This document shows, one piece after another, positions 44,478 to 54,086 of a stretch of DNA of 64,000 bases (positions are counted from its first letter, which is position 1; each line of letters starts with the position of its first letter). The translations under genes and the position numbers were made by a program. A model generated the notes under the pieces. That model did not search any database. It saw only the letters and a program-made list of their open reading frames with translations, and was not told the DNA's origin. This DNA is from Cellulomonas carbonis (GTDB lineage: Bacteria > Actinomycetota > Actinomycetes > Actinomycetales > Cellulomonadaceae): positions 310,001-374,000 of the forward strand of contig NZ_BMEB01000003.1 of the NCBI RefSeq assembly GCF_014636275.1, in the 5' to 3' direction.

Positions 44478-45419
44478 TCAGAACGCGTACGGGAAGCCGC
44501 TCCAGTCGGGGTCGCGGCGCTCGAGGAACGCGTCGCGGCCCTCGACCGCCTCGTCGGTCATGTAGGCCAGGCGCGTCGCCTCGCCCGCGAACACCTGCTG
44601 ACCCATGAGCCCGTCGTCCGGGAGGTTGAACGCGAACTTGAGCATCCGGACGGCCTGGGGCGACTTGGTCGCGATGGTCCGCGCGTACTCGAGGGCGAGC
44701 CCCTCGAGGTCCTCGTGGTCGGCGACCTCGTTCACGGCACCCCACCGCTCGGCGTCGTCGGCGGAGTACTCGCGGGCGAGGAAGAAGATCTCGCGGGCGC
44801 GCTTCTGACCCACCTGCCGCGCGAGGTACGCCGAGCCGTAGCCGCCGTCGAACGAGCCGACGTTCGCGTCGGTCTGCTTGAAGCGCCCGTGCTGGCGGCA
44901 CGCGATGGTCAGGTCGGCGACGACGTGCAGCGAGTGCCCGCCGCCGGCGGCCCACCCGTCGACGACGGCGACGACGACCTTCGGCATGGTCCGGATGAGC
45001 CGCTGGACCTCGAGGATGTGCAGCCGACCCGCGCGTGCGGGGTCGATCGCGTCGGCCGTCTCGGCGTCCGGGTCGGACGTGTACCGGTAGCCGTCGCGCC
45101 CGCGGATGCGCTGGTCCCCGCCCGAGCAGAACGCCCAGCCGCCGTCGCGCGGGCTCGGGCCGTTGCCGGTCAGCAGGACGGTCCCGACGTCGGAGGTCAT
45201 GCGCGCGTGGTCGAGCGTCCGGTAGAGCTCGTCGACGGTGTGCGGGCGGAACGCGTTGCGGACCTCGGGCCGGTGGAACGCGATGCGGACGACGCCCAGG
45301 TCGCGGTCGCCGTCGACGCCGCGGTGGTAGGTCAGGTCGGTGAGGTCCTCGAACCCGGCGACCGACCGCCAGCGCGTCGGGTCGAACGTCTCGGACACCT
45401 TCTCCGGAAGCGCACTCAT
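44478..45419 (-). CDS. menB: 1,4-Dihydroxy-2-naphthoyl-CoA synthase
   Basis: A 313-residue crotonase-fold enzyme that closes the naphthoquinone ring of OSB-CoA. Oxyanion-hole segments FCSGGDQRIRG and WAAGGGHSLHVVADLTIA; TDANVGSFDGGYGSAYLARQ carries the conserved acidic region; C-terminus DPDWSGFPYAF is typical of MenB. The frame continues far upstream, but ATG 45419 with TACCCT 7 nt before it gives the family N-terminus. Confidence 0.95.
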   Translation of the reverse strand: MSALPEKVSETFDPTRWRSVAGFEDLTDLTYHRGVDGDRDLGVVRIAFHRPEVRNAFRPHTVDELYRTLDHARMTSDVGTVLLTGNGPSPRDGGWAFCSGGDQRIRGRDGYRYTSDPDAETADAIDPARAGRLHILEVQRLIRTMPKVVVAVVDGWAAGGGHSLHVVADLTIACRQHGRFKQTDANVGSFDGGYGSAYLARQVGQKRAREIFFLAREYSADDAERWGAVNEVADHEDLEGLALEYARTIATKSPQAVRMLKFAFNLPDDGLMGQQVFAGEATRLAYMTDEAVEGRDAFLERRDPDWSGFPYAF

Positions 45420-45426
45420 GGGCGTC

Positions 45427-45432
45427 AGGGTA
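45427..45432 (-). promoter_or_regulatory. -10 hexamer of menB (leaderless)
   Basis: TACCCT on the minus strand, 7 nt before the ATG. Confidence 0.5.
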
Positions 45433-45481
45433 GGTGGGCGCCCGGCGGGGCGACGTACCCTTCCCCTCGGCCGCGCGCCGG

Positions 45482-45507
45482 ACCCGACGGTCGGCCGACC
45501 GTCGGGT
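45482..45507. repeat. Perfect 26-bp palindrome between menB and the MFS gene
   Basis: ACCCGACGGTCGG followed immediately by its exact complement, in the 181-bp divergent gap. Partial copies of the half-site (GCCGACGG) continue to 45536. Candidate operator for the MFS gene or menB, or a hairpin in the MFS leader. Confidence 0.6.
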
Positions 45508-45600
45508 GACGACCTGCCGACGGTCCGCCGACGGCCGGCCCGCCCCCGCTCGCCGCGCCCCGAGCCCGCCGCACGGCGGGACCAGCACGGAAGGAACCGC

Positions 45601-46977
45601 GTGACCGTCGCACCACCCGCGCCCGCGCGCCCCGCCGTCGTGCGGGAACGGCTCTGGACCGGCCCGCTCGGGACGGTCGTGGCGGGCGTCTTCGCGACCG
45701 CCTTCCTCTTCGCGTTCGAGGCGTACGCGGTCGCGGTCGCGCTCCCGCTGGTCGCGGCCGACCTGGACGGCGTCGCGCTGTACGCCGTCTCGTTCGCGGC
45801 GCCCCTGGCGGCATCGGTCGCGACGATGACGGCCGCGGGACCGTGGGCCGACCGCAGCGGTCCGGGCGGCCCGCTGCTCGTGGGGGTCGGGGGATTCGTC
45901 GTCGGCCTGCTCGTCGCAGGTCTCGCGCCGACCATGGAGGCGTTCCTCGCGGGGCGTCTCGTGCAGGGCCTCGGGTCGGGGCTGGTCACCGTGGCGCTGT
46001 ACGTGCTCGTCGGGCAGGTGTTCGACGAGCACGTGCGGCCCCGGGTGTTCGTCGTCATGACGTCGGCGTGGGTCCTGCCCGCGCTCGTGGGGCCGCTCGT
46101 CGCGGGCTGGGTCGCCGAGACGTTCGGCTGGCGGTGGGCGCTCCTCGGCGCCGTCGTCCCGTCGCTCGTCGCGGTGTCGCTGCTCGTGGGCGTCGCGCGC
46201 CGTCCCGGCGCCCACCCCGGTGCGCGGCTGCGCCCGGGGCGCGTGCTGCTCGCGTCCGCGGCGGCGGTCGGGGTGCTCGGCGTGAGCTCTGCGGCGCGTC
46301 AGGACTCGGCGCTGTGGCCGGTCGTGCTCGTCGCGTCGCTCGCGGTCGTCGCCGTCGTCGTCCCGCCCCTCCTGCCGCGCGGCACGTGGACGGGGCGCCG
46401 CGGGCTGCCCGCCGTGATCGCCACCCGGAGCGTCGTGTCGCTCGCGTTCTTCGGCGTCGAGGCGTACCTGCCCCTCGTCCTCGTCGAGCAGCGCTCGCTG
46501 ACCCCGACCCAGGCGGGGCTGTTCCTCACGGGGGGTGCCGTGCTGTGGTTCGCGGGCTCGTGGCTCGCCGCGAACCTCCCCGTGCTCGCGGACACGGTGC
46601 GCCGCGTGCGGCTCGGGACGGGGCTCGTCGCGCTCGGCGCGGTCTCGGGCGTGCTCCTCGTGGCCGGCGCACCGCTCGCGGCGGTCGCCGCGCTCTGGCC
46701 GCTCGCGGGGCTCGGGATGGGCGTCGCGTCGTCGACGCTGTCGGTGCTGCTGCTCGAGCGCGCGGCGCCCGGCGAGCACGGCGCGGCGAGCGCCGGCATG
46801 CAGACGAGCGACGCCGTGGTGCAGGCCGTCGGGCTCGCGCTCGGGGGCGTGCTCGTCGCGGTGCTGCTGCCCGTCGCACCCGTCGGCGCGTACGCGGCGG
46901 TGCTCGCGGTGGCGCCGGTCGCGGGGCTCGCGGCGCTCGCGGTGAGCGGCCGCATCGGACGTGCGCCCGCCGCGTGA
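45601..46977 (+). CDS. Major facilitator superfamily transporter
   Basis: A 458-residue membrane protein with about 12-14 predicted helices, resembling DHA-type drug exporters: AVAVALPLVAADL in helix 1, GPWADRSG in loop 2-3, then GRLVQGLGSGLVTVALYVLVGQ and PALVGPLVAGWVAE (motif C-like). GTG 45601 follows AAGGA; the upstream extension covers the palindromic intergenic region and is not supported. Substrate unknown. Confidence 0.82.
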   Translation: MTVAPPAPARPAVVRERLWTGPLGTVVAGVFATAFLFAFEAYAVAVALPLVAADLDGVALYAVSFAAPLAASVATMTAAGPWADRSGPGGPLLVGVGGFVVGLLVAGLAPTMEAFLAGRLVQGLGSGLVTVALYVLVGQVFDEHVRPRVFVVMTSAWVLPALVGPLVAGWVAETFGWRWALLGAVVPSLVAVSLLVGVARRPGAHPGARLRPGRVLLASAAAVGVLGVSSAARQDSALWPVVLVASLAVVAVVVPPLLPRGTWTGRRGLPAVIATRSVVSLAFFGVEAYLPLVLVEQRSLTPTQAGLFLTGGAVLWFAGSWLAANLPVLADTVRRVRLGTGLVALGAVSGVLLVAGAPLAAVAALWPLAGLGMGVASSTLSVLLLERAAPGEHGAASAGMQTSDAVVQAVGLALGGVLVAVLLPVAPVGAYAAVLAVAPVAGLAALAVSGRIGRAPAA

Positions 46978-47085
46978 CCCGACCGCCGCGTGATCGTGAT
47001 CGTCCCGGCGTTGCGAGCGGGCGGCTCCGACCGGGACGCTCGCGTCAGACGACGGCGCAGGCCGTCCCGCCCCCGAGGAGGACCC

Positions 47086-47538
47086 GTGCGCAGGAGCGTC
47101 GCCGTCGCGGCCCTGGTCCTGCTCCTCGGCGCGGGTGCGGTCTCGTGCGCGACGGGCGACGCGAGCACCGAGGCGGGGTTCGGTCTCCCGACCCAGCCAC
47201 CCGACGACCCCGTCGCGGGTGAGCGCGAGGAGCTGCGCGGGACGCTGCACGTCGAGGACGACGGGTGCTTCACCTGGGTGGCCGAGGGTGGCGACGAGGC
47301 GTCCCGGCCGTGGATCGTGTGGCCGTCGGGCGGCCAGCACGACGGGGACCACGTGACGCTCCCTGACGGCACGTCGGTCGGCCAGGGCGACCTCCTCGTC
47401 GCGACGGGCGCGCACGTCGAGCCCGAGGCGCTCCCGGACTACCGGGACGGCGGGGACTCCTACTTCTCCTCGTTCGGCGGCTTCTGCGGGGTCCGGGACC
47501 GCGGCGTCGTCGTGCTCGACGAGGTCCGCCGCGGCTGA
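47086..47538 (+). CDS. Small lipoprotein of unknown function
   Basis: A 150-residue exported protein: RRSVAVAALVLLLGAGAVSC signal with a lipobox-like VSC, then a Cys-containing beta-rich domain (DDGCFTWV, GGFCGVRDRG). No family recognised. GTG 47086 follows GAGGAGGAC. Probably extracytoplasmic and membrane-anchored. Confidence 0.72.
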   Translation: MRRSVAVAALVLLLGAGAVSCATGDASTEAGFGLPTQPPDDPVAGEREELRGTLHVEDDGCFTWVAEGGDEASRPWIVWPSGGQHDGDHVTLPDGTSVGQGDLLVATGAHVEPEALPDYRDGGDSYFSSFGGFCGVRDRGVVVLDEVRRG

Positions 47539-47638
47539 CGCGGGCCACGCGGGCCGGCCGCACGAGCCTCGCTGCACAGCCCCGGCGCGGGGGGTCCGCC
47601 GTACGAGCCCGGCCGCGAGGTGCGTCGGTGCCCGGCAC

Positions 47639-47644
47639 TACGGT
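47639..47644 (+). promoter_or_regulatory. -10 hexamer of menC-menD (leaderless)
   Basis: TACGGT, 7 nt before GTG 47652. It falls inside the longer open frame, which argues against the upstream GTG at 47628. Confidence 0.5.
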
Positions 47645-47651
47645 GGCCCTC

Positions 47652-48602
47652 GTGACCGCGCCCGCCCCGCCCCGCGTCTACCGCGTGGGCCTGCGCACCC
47701 GCTTCCGGGGCCTGACCTCGCGCGACGGCGTCCTCGTGCGGGGCGACGCGGGCTGGGGCGAGTTCTCGCCGTTCTGGGACTACGACGTCGCCGAGTCGCG
47801 TGCGTGGTGGCGGGCCGCGCGCGAGGCCGCCGAGGAGGGCTGGCCCGCTCCGGTGCGCGACGCCGTCCCCGTCAACGTCACGGTGCCCGCCGTCGACGGC
47901 GTGACCGCGCGGGGGATCGTCGAGCGGTCCGCCGGCTGCCGCACCGCGAAGGTCAAGGTCGCCGAGCCCGGGCAGACGGTCGACGACGAGGTCGAGCGCC
48001 TCGAGGCCGTGCGCGACGCCCTCGGGCCGGGCGGCCGCGTGCGGGTCGACGCCAACGGCGCCTGGGACGTCGACACCGCCGTCGCCCGCCTCGCCGCCCT
48101 CGACCGCGCCGCGGGCGGGCTCGAGTACGTCGAGCAGCCGTGCCGGACGGTCGCCGAGCTCGCCGAGGTCCGGCGGCGCACCGTGGTGCCCGTCGCGGCC
48201 GACGAGTCGATCCGCCGCGCGGAGGACCCGCTCGAGGTGGTGCGTGCCGCGGCGGCGGACGTCGTCGTGCTCAAGGTCCAGCCGCTCGGGGGAGTGCGCG
48301 CGTGCCTGCGGCTCGCCGAGCAGGTCGGCCTGCCGGTCGTGGTCTCGTCCGCGCTCGAGACGTCCGTCGGGCTCGCGGCGGGCGTCGCCCTCGCGGCCGC
48401 GCTGCCCGACCTGCACCACGCGTGCGGTCTCGCGACCGCGCAGCTCCTCACCGACGACGTCGTCGCCGAGCCCCTGCTGCCGGTCGACGGCGCGATCGCG
48501 GTGCGTCGCCCCGAGCCCGACGACGCGCTGCTCGCGGCCCACGCCGCCGACGACGACCTCACGACCCGCTGGCTCGCACGGCTCGACGCGGTGCGCGCAT
48601 GA
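47652..48602 (+). CDS. menC: o-Succinylbenzoate synthase
   Basis: A 316-residue enolase-superfamily enzyme that dehydrates SHCHC to OSB. KVKVAEPG supplies the catalytic Lys region, VDANGAWD and EYVEQPC and ADESI give the three metal ligands, and LKVQPLGGV carries the second Lys. GTG 47652 is chosen because the -10 hexamer would overlap translation from 47628. The stop overlaps menD (ATGA). Confidence 0.9.
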   Translation: MTAPAPPRVYRVGLRTRFRGLTSRDGVLVRGDAGWGEFSPFWDYDVAESRAWWRAAREAAEEGWPAPVRDAVPVNVTVPAVDGVTARGIVERSAGCRTAKVKVAEPGQTVDDEVERLEAVRDALGPGGRVRVDANGAWDVDTAVARLAALDRAAGGLEYVEQPCRTVAELAEVRRRTVVPVAADESIRRAEDPLEVVRAAAADVVVLKVQPLGGVRACLRLAEQVGLPVVVSSALETSVGLAAGVALAAALPDLHHACGLATAQLLTDDVVAEPLLPVDGAIAVRRPEPDDALLAAHAADDDLTTRWLARLDAVRA

Positions 48603-50515
48603 GCGCCTCGACGCGCGCGGCACGGGTCCTGCTCCAGGCGCTCGCGGCCCTCGGGGTGCACGACGTCGTTCTGTCGCCCGGGTCGCGGAGCGCTCCGCTC
48701 GCGTACGCGCTCGCCGAGGCAGCGGCGCACCGCGAGGGGGGCGCGCGGAGCGGCGCGCCCGGCGACGACGCGCGTGCGCCGGGCGTCCCGCGGCTCGACC
48801 TGCACGTGCGCGTCGACGAGCGCAGCGCCGGCTTCCTCGCGCTCGGCCTCGCGCGCGGGGCACGCCTGGCGGGGGACCCGCGTCCCGTCGCGGTCGTGAC
48901 GACGTCGGGGACGGCGGTCGCGAACCTCCACCCGGCCGTCCTCGAGGCGCACCACAGCGGCGTCCCGCTCCTGCTCCTCACGGCCGACCGCCCGCACGAG
49001 CTGCGCGGTACGGGTGCCAACCAGACGACCGAGCAGGTCGGGCTCCTGGAGCCGGTGCGCCTCACGATCGACGTGCCGGCACCGACCGGCCGCCCGGGGG
49101 AGGACCGCGACCTGCGCCACGTCGCGGCACGTGCGGTGGCCTTCGCGACCGGTGCGCGCACGGGCGACCCGGGCCCCGTCCACGTCAACCTCGCGTTCCG
49201 CGACCCGCTCGTGCCCGACGACGAGCCGTGGCCCGAGCCGTCGCGCGACGGGCTCGCCGAGGTCCTGCGCCGTGGGGCCGCTGTCGGTGGCGTGGCGTCC
49301 GGCGCGCCGCACCCGACCGCCGCGCTGACGGCTGCCCCGCTGACGACCGCCCCGGACGCGTCGCTGCCCGGGGACCTCGAACCGGACGGCGTGCCGACCG
49401 TCGTCGTCGCGGGCGACGAGGCCGGCCCGCTCGCGCGCCGGCTCGCCGAGGCGAACGGCTGGCCGCTGCTCGCCGAGCCGTCGTCGGGTGCGCGCGGCGG
49501 CCCCAACGCGGTCGCGGCCTACCGGCTCCTGCTCGCGGACACGGAGCTGGGCGGGGCCGTGCGACGCGCCGTCGTGCTCGGGCGCCCGACGCTGTCACGG
49601 CCCGTGCAGGCGCTGCTCGCGCGGCCGGACGTCGAGTCCCTCGTCGTCGCGCCGCACGGCGGTGACTGGCCCGACGCGTCGCGCAACGCCACGCAGGTGC
49701 TCGCCGAGGTCCCGCCGGGGCTGCTCCGCGGTCGCCTCGGGGAGGGCGCCGTCACGCCGTCCGGCCGACCGTGGCTCGAGGCGTGGCGCACGGCGGGTGC
49801 GGCGGCGCTCGGGGCCGTGCGGGCCGTGGGGGCTGAGGAGAACCCCGCCCCCGCCGCGACCGGGGAGGGGCTCGGCGGCCTGTCGGGCCTCGCGGTCGCC
49901 GCCGAGGTCGCCGCGTCGGTGGGCCCCGACGACGTCCTGGTCGTCGGGTCGAGCAACCCCGTGCGCGACCTCGACCTCGTCGCGGCGTGGGACGAGCCGC
50001 CCGCCGTCGTCGCCAACCGCGGCCTCGCGGGGATCGACGGCACCGTGTCGACCGCCGGCGGTGTCGCGCTCGCGCTCGGCCGGCCCGTCGTCGCGCTGCT
50101 GGGTGACCTCACCTTCCTGCACGAGGTCGGCGGGCTCCTCGTCGGTCCGCTCGAGCGCGAGCCCGACGTCCGGCTCGTCGTCGCCAACGACGACGGCGGC
50201 TCGATCTTCGCGACGCTCGAGCACGGTGAGCCCGCGCGGGCGGCGACGTTCGAGCGTGTCTTCGGGACGCCGCACGACGCGGACCTCGGGGCGCTCTGCG
50301 CGGGGTACGGCGTCCCGCACCAGCGCTTGACGACGCTCGAGGAGCTCCGGTCGGCGCTCGCCGCACGCGTCGCGGGCAGGTCCGTCGTCGAGGTCGTCGT
50401 CGACCGCGCGGGCCGACGGGACCTGCACGCCGCGGTCGCGGCCGCGGTGCAGGAGGCCGTGCGGGGCGACGCGCGCGGGCCCGACGGCGTACGGCAGGCT
50501 CGCACCCAGGACTGA
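48599..50515 (+). CDS. menD: SEPHCHC synthase
   Basis: A 638-residue thiamine-diphosphate enzyme that joins isochorismate and 2-oxoglutarate. N-terminal PYR domain with SPGSRSAPLAYAL and the activating Glu in RVDERSAGFLALGLA; TTSGTAVANLHPAVLEA; C-terminal PP domain with the cofactor motif NDDGGSIFATLEHGE. Two Ala/Thr/Pro-rich insertions (about 235-260 and 410-430) lengthen it against the usual 550-590 residues. Translationally coupled to menC. Confidence 0.94.
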   Translation: MSASTRAARVLLQALAALGVHDVVLSPGSRSAPLAYALAEAAAHREGGARSGAPGDDARAPGVPRLDLHVRVDERSAGFLALGLARGARLAGDPRPVAVVTTSGTAVANLHPAVLEAHHSGVPLLLLTADRPHELRGTGANQTTEQVGLLEPVRLTIDVPAPTGRPGEDRDLRHVAARAVAFATGARTGDPGPVHVNLAFRDPLVPDDEPWPEPSRDGLAEVLRRGAAVGGVASGAPHPTAALTAAPLTTAPDASLPGDLEPDGVPTVVVAGDEAGPLARRLAEANGWPLLAEPSSGARGGPNAVAAYRLLLADTELGGAVRRAVVLGRPTLSRPVQALLARPDVESLVVAPHGGDWPDASRNATQVLAEVPPGLLRGRLGEGAVTPSGRPWLEAWRTAGAAALGAVRAVGAEENPAPAATGEGLGGLSGLAVAAEVAASVGPDDVLVVGSSNPVRDLDLVAAWDEPPAVVANRGLAGIDGTVSTAGGVALALGRPVVALLGDLTFLHEVGGLLVGPLEREPDVRLVVANDDGGSIFATLEHGEPARAATFERVFGTPHDADLGALCAGYGVPHQRLTTLEELRSALAARVAGRSVVEVVVDRAGRRDLHAAVAAAVQEAVRGDARGPDGVRQARTQD

Positions 50516-50632
50516 GGGCGGACGTCCGGCAGCCTGGCCCGCCGCGCCCTCGCCGCGCACGGGCGCCCCGCCGGTGCGCACCACCCACGGGCCCGTCCGC
50601 GCTCCCGACCCGCGCGGCGGAGCAGGTCGCAG

Positions 50633-50638
50633 TACCGT
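50633..50638 (+). promoter_or_regulatory. -10 hexamer of the beta-PGM/GH65 operon (leaderless)
   Basis: TACCGT, 6 nt before the GTG. Confidence 0.45.
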
Positions 50639-50644
50639 CGGCTC

Positions 50645-51358
50645 GTGCGCTGGGACGAGGCCGAGGCCGTGCTGTTCGACCTGGACGGCGTGCTCACGCC
50701 GACGGCCGCGGTCCACATGCGGGCGTGGGAGCTCATGTTCCGCGGGTACTTCTCGACGCACGGGATCGAGCCGCCGTACACCGACGAGGACTACTTCGCG
50801 CACGTCGACGGCCGGCCCCGGTACGACGGTGTCCGCGCGACGCTCGCGTCGCGCGGCGTGCGCCTGCCGGAGGGGCTGCCGGGCGACCCGCCGGGCACGC
50901 CGACCGTGTGCGGCCTCGGCAACACGAAGAACGCGATGGTCAACGAGGTCCTCGAGCGCGAGGGCGTCGAGCCCTACCCGGGATCGGTGCGCGTCGTCGA
51001 CGACCTCGAGCGGCGCGGCGTCGCGATGGCGGTCGTGTCGAGCTCGCGCAACACGCCCGCGGTCCTCGGCGCCGCGGGGCTCGCCGGGCGCTTCGGTGTC
51101 GTCGTCGACGGCACGGTGGCCGCGGCGGAGCACCTGCCGGGCAAGCCCGCACCCGACACCTTCCTGCGAGCGGCGTCCCGGCTCGGCGTGCCACCGGCGC
51201 GCGCCGTCGTCGTCGAGGACGCGGTCTCCGGCGTCGCCGCCGGTCGCGCGGGCGGCTTCGGGCTCGTCGTCGGGGTCGACCGCGGTGCGGGTGCCGACGT
51301 GCTGATCGACTCAGGCGCCGACGTCGTCGTCCAGGACCTGGCCGAGCTGCTCGCATGA
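50645..51358 (+). CDS. Beta-phosphoglucomutase-like HAD hydrolase
   Basis: A 237-residue HAD protein of the beta-PGM group: nucleophile motif LFDLDGVLTPTAAVHMRAW, the cap domain, AVVSSSRN (motif II), GKPAPDTFLRAA (motif III) and VVEDAVSGVAAGRAGGFG (motif IV). It would turn beta-glucose 1-phosphate made by the adjacent GH65 phosphorylase into glucose 6-phosphate. Stop overlaps the GH65 start (ATGA). Confidence 0.85.
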   Translation: MRWDEAEAVLFDLDGVLTPTAAVHMRAWELMFRGYFSTHGIEPPYTDEDYFAHVDGRPRYDGVRATLASRGVRLPEGLPGDPPGTPTVCGLGNTKNAMVNEVLEREGVEPYPGSVRVVDDLERRGVAMAVVSSSRNTPAVLGAAGLAGRFGVVVDGTVAAAEHLPGKPAPDTFLRAASRLGVPPARAVVVEDAVSGVAAGRAGGFGLVVGVDRGAGADVLIDSGADVVVQDLAELLA

Positions 51359-53997
51359 GCGCAGCGCGCGAGGAGCACCGGCACCTGCCCGAGGCCGACG
51401 GGGCGACGGAGCGGGTCGTCGGCTACCGCCGGTACGTGGGTGGGCCCGATCCGCTCGACCGGTCGCGCATGCCGTGCCACCCCTGGCGGCTCACGGAGCG
51501 CGTGTTCGACGCGGACGACCTGGGGCGCACCGAGACCTTGTTCGCCGTCGGCAACGGCTACCTCGGCATCCGCGGGACCCTCGAGGAGGGACGCCCCGCG
51601 CACCAGCACGGGACGTACGTCAACGGGTTCCACGAGACGTGGCGCATCCAGCACGCCGAGGCCGCGTACGGGCTCGCCGAGGTCGGGCAGACCATGGTCG
51701 ACGTCCCGGACGCGACCGTCATGCGCCTGCACGTCGACGACGAGCCCCTGCTGCTGTCGGTCGCCGAGCTCGTCGACTACGAGCGGACGCTCGACATGGC
51801 CGACGGCGTGCTGACGCGTGACCTCGTGTGGCGCACGCCCAGCGGCAACCGCGTGCACGTCCGGTCGCAGCGCATGGTGTCCTTCACGCAGCGGCACCTC
51901 GCGGTGCTCACCCTGTCGGTGACGCTCCTCGACGCGCCCGCGCCGGTCGTCGTGACGTCGCAGGTCGTGAACAGGTACGCGACCGACGAGCTGCACGGTG
52001 GCCTGCACGGCGACGGCGTGGGGCGAGGTGGCGCGGACGGCAACGGGAACGGGAACGGCGGCGGGGGCGAAGGTCCGGCCGACCCGCGCCGCGGTGAGCG
52101 CCTCGCGCACCGCGTCCTGGAACCGGTCGAGCACCGCCGCGCCGGCGACCGCGCGGTGCTCGCGTACCGGTGCGCCACCTCGGGGATGACGTTGGGCGTC
52201 GGGGTCCACCACCTCGTCGAGGGCGATGGTGCGACGACGACGACCGTCGTCACGGGTGACCTCGCGACCACCGACGTCCGCGCGCAGGCCCAGCCCGGCC
52301 GGACGCTGACGGTCACCAAGCTCGTGAGCTACCACACCTCGCGCGAGGTGCCCGCGAGCGAGCTCGCGGACCGCTGCGAGCGCACGCTCGACCGCGTCGG
52401 GGCCGAGGGCGTCGACAAGCAGCTCGCCGACCAGCGCACGTGGCTCGACGGCTACTGGCAGCGGTCCGACGTCGAGGTGCCCGGCGAGCCGTCGGTGCAG
52501 CAGGCCGTCCGGTGGAACCTGTTCCAGGTCGCCCAGGCGGCGGGCCGCGCGGAGGGCAGCGGCATCCCGGCCAAGGGCCTGACGGGGAGCGGGTACGGCG
52601 GGCACTACTTCTGGGACACCGAGATCTACGTCGTCCCGTACCTCATCTACACGTCGCCGATCATGGCGAGGAACGCGCTGCGCTTCCGGTACACGATGCT
52701 GCCCGCGGCGCAGAGCCGGGCGCGCGAGCTCAACGAGGGCGGCGCGCTGTTCCCGTGGCGGACGATCAACGGCGCCGAGGCCTCCGCGTACTACGCCGCG
52801 GGGACCGCGCAGTACCACATCAACGCCGACATCGCGTACGCGCTCCAGGCGTACGTCGACGTGACGCGCGACGAGGAGTTCCTCGCTCGCGAGGGCGTCG
52901 ACGTCCTCGTCGAGACGGCCCGCCTGTGGGCCGGTCTGGGCTTCTGGCGGGGCGAGGGCGCGGGCAGCTTCCACATCCACGGCGTGACGGGCCCGGACGA
53001 GTACACGACGGTCGTCAACGACAACCTCTACACGAACGTCATGGCGCGCATGAACCTGCGCGCGGCGGCGTCGGCGGTGCGCCACCTCGAGCGCGCGTGG
53101 CCCGAGCAGCACGCGCGCATGGTCGTGCGCCTCGGGCTCGGGGCCGACGAGGTCGACGAGTGGCTGCGCGTCGCGGACGCGATGGCGATCCCGTACGACG
53201 AGCACCTGGGGATCCACCCGCAGGACGCGCAGTTCCACGAGCGCGAGGTGTGGGACCTGCGCAGCACGCCCCCGGACCGTCGGCCCCTGCTGCTGCACTA
53301 CCACCCGCTCGTCATCTACCGCTTCCAGGTGCTCAAGCAGGCCGACGTCGTGCTCGCGACGTTCCTCCGGGGCGAGGACTTCAGCCCCGAGCTCAAGCGC
53401 GCCGACTTCGAGTACTACGAGCCCATCACGACCGGCGACTCGAGCCTCTCCGCGGTCGTGCAGTCGATCATGGCGGCCGAGGTGGGGTACCACGAGCTCG
53501 CGCTGGACTACTTCCACGACGCGCTCTTCGTCGACCTCGCCGACCGCCACGGGAACACCGCCGACGGCGTGCACGTCGCGTCCGCGGGCGGGGTGTGGAG
53601 CATGCTCGTGCACGGGTTCGCCGGCATGCGGCGGCTCCCCGGCGGACGCACGTCGTTCGACCCGCGGCTCCCCGCGCAGTGGGAGGCCGTCACCTTCCGG
53701 GTCACGCTGCACGAGACGCGCCTGCGCGTCACGGTGCGTGCCGACGCGATCGAGCTCGTCACCGAGGCCGGCGCGGGCGCGACCGTCCTCGTGCGCGGCG
53801 TCGAGCACGCCGTCGGCGCCGCGGGCACCGAGGCCGTCGTCGTCCCCCTCGACGGGCAGGGGCCGCGGATCCCCGGCAGGCCCGACCCCTACGCGCAGCA
53901 CGACACGGTGCGCCCCGACGGCTCGGTCGTGACCTCCTCCGTCCCCGAGCCGTCGGGGACGGACCCGCAGGTGGAGGCCGACGCCCCGGTGCGGTGA
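51355..53997 (+). CDS. GH65 disaccharide phosphorylase-like protein
   Basis: An 880-residue cytosolic GH65 protein: N-terminal beta-sandwich (ETLFAVGNGYLGIRG), linker, (alpha/alpha)6 barrel and C-terminal domain. General acid E549 in GVTGPDEYTTVVND; phosphate-site region near the TGDSSLSAVVQS segment. GH65 members phosphorolyse maltose, trehalose, kojibiose or nigerose to beta-glucose 1-phosphate; the exact sugar cannot be told. A Gly/Asn-rich insert (about 218-248) sits in the N-terminal domain. Paired with the beta-PGM-like gene, an arrangement also seen in mycobacteria. Confidence 0.87.
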   Translation: MSAAREEHRHLPEADGATERVVGYRRYVGGPDPLDRSRMPCHPWRLTERVFDADDLGRTETLFAVGNGYLGIRGTLEEGRPAHQHGTYVNGFHETWRIQHAEAAYGLAEVGQTMVDVPDATVMRLHVDDEPLLLSVAELVDYERTLDMADGVLTRDLVWRTPSGNRVHVRSQRMVSFTQRHLAVLTLSVTLLDAPAPVVVTSQVVNRYATDELHGGLHGDGVGRGGADGNGNGNGGGGEGPADPRRGERLAHRVLEPVEHRRAGDRAVLAYRCATSGMTLGVGVHHLVEGDGATTTTVVTGDLATTDVRAQAQPGRTLTVTKLVSYHTSREVPASELADRCERTLDRVGAEGVDKQLADQRTWLDGYWQRSDVEVPGEPSVQQAVRWNLFQVAQAAGRAEGSGIPAKGLTGSGYGGHYFWDTEIYVVPYLIYTSPIMARNALRFRYTMLPAAQSRARELNEGGALFPWRTINGAEASAYYAAGTAQYHINADIAYALQAYVDVTRDEEFLAREGVDVLVETARLWAGLGFWRGEGAGSFHIHGVTGPDEYTTVVNDNLYTNVMARMNLRAAASAVRHLERAWPEQHARMVVRLGLGADEVDEWLRVADAMAIPYDEHLGIHPQDAQFHEREVWDLRSTPPDRRPLLLHYHPLVIYRFQVLKQADVVLATFLRGEDFSPELKRADFEYYEPITTGDSSLSAVVQSIMAAEVGYHELALDYFHDALFVDLADRHGNTADGVHVASAGGVWSMLVHGFAGMRRLPGGRTSFDPRLPAQWEAVTFRVTLHETRLRVTVRADAIELVTEAGAGATVLVRGVEHAVGAAGTEAVVVPLDGQGPRIPGRPDPYAQHDTVRPDGSVVTSSVPEPSGTDPQVEADAPVR

Positions 53998-54086
53998 GCG
54001 GCTGCCGTCCCAGCGAACTCCCAGGCGCCTCCCAGGGGTGCGCAAGCCCCGTGGTGTGTCGTGGTCCCCGGAACCGAGGAGGACAC

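Noticed and set aside
47628..47651. An earlier menC start at GTG 47628
   Set aside because: A TACGGT -10 hexamer lies inside that extension at leaderless distance from GTG 47652, and the added residues are not family-like.
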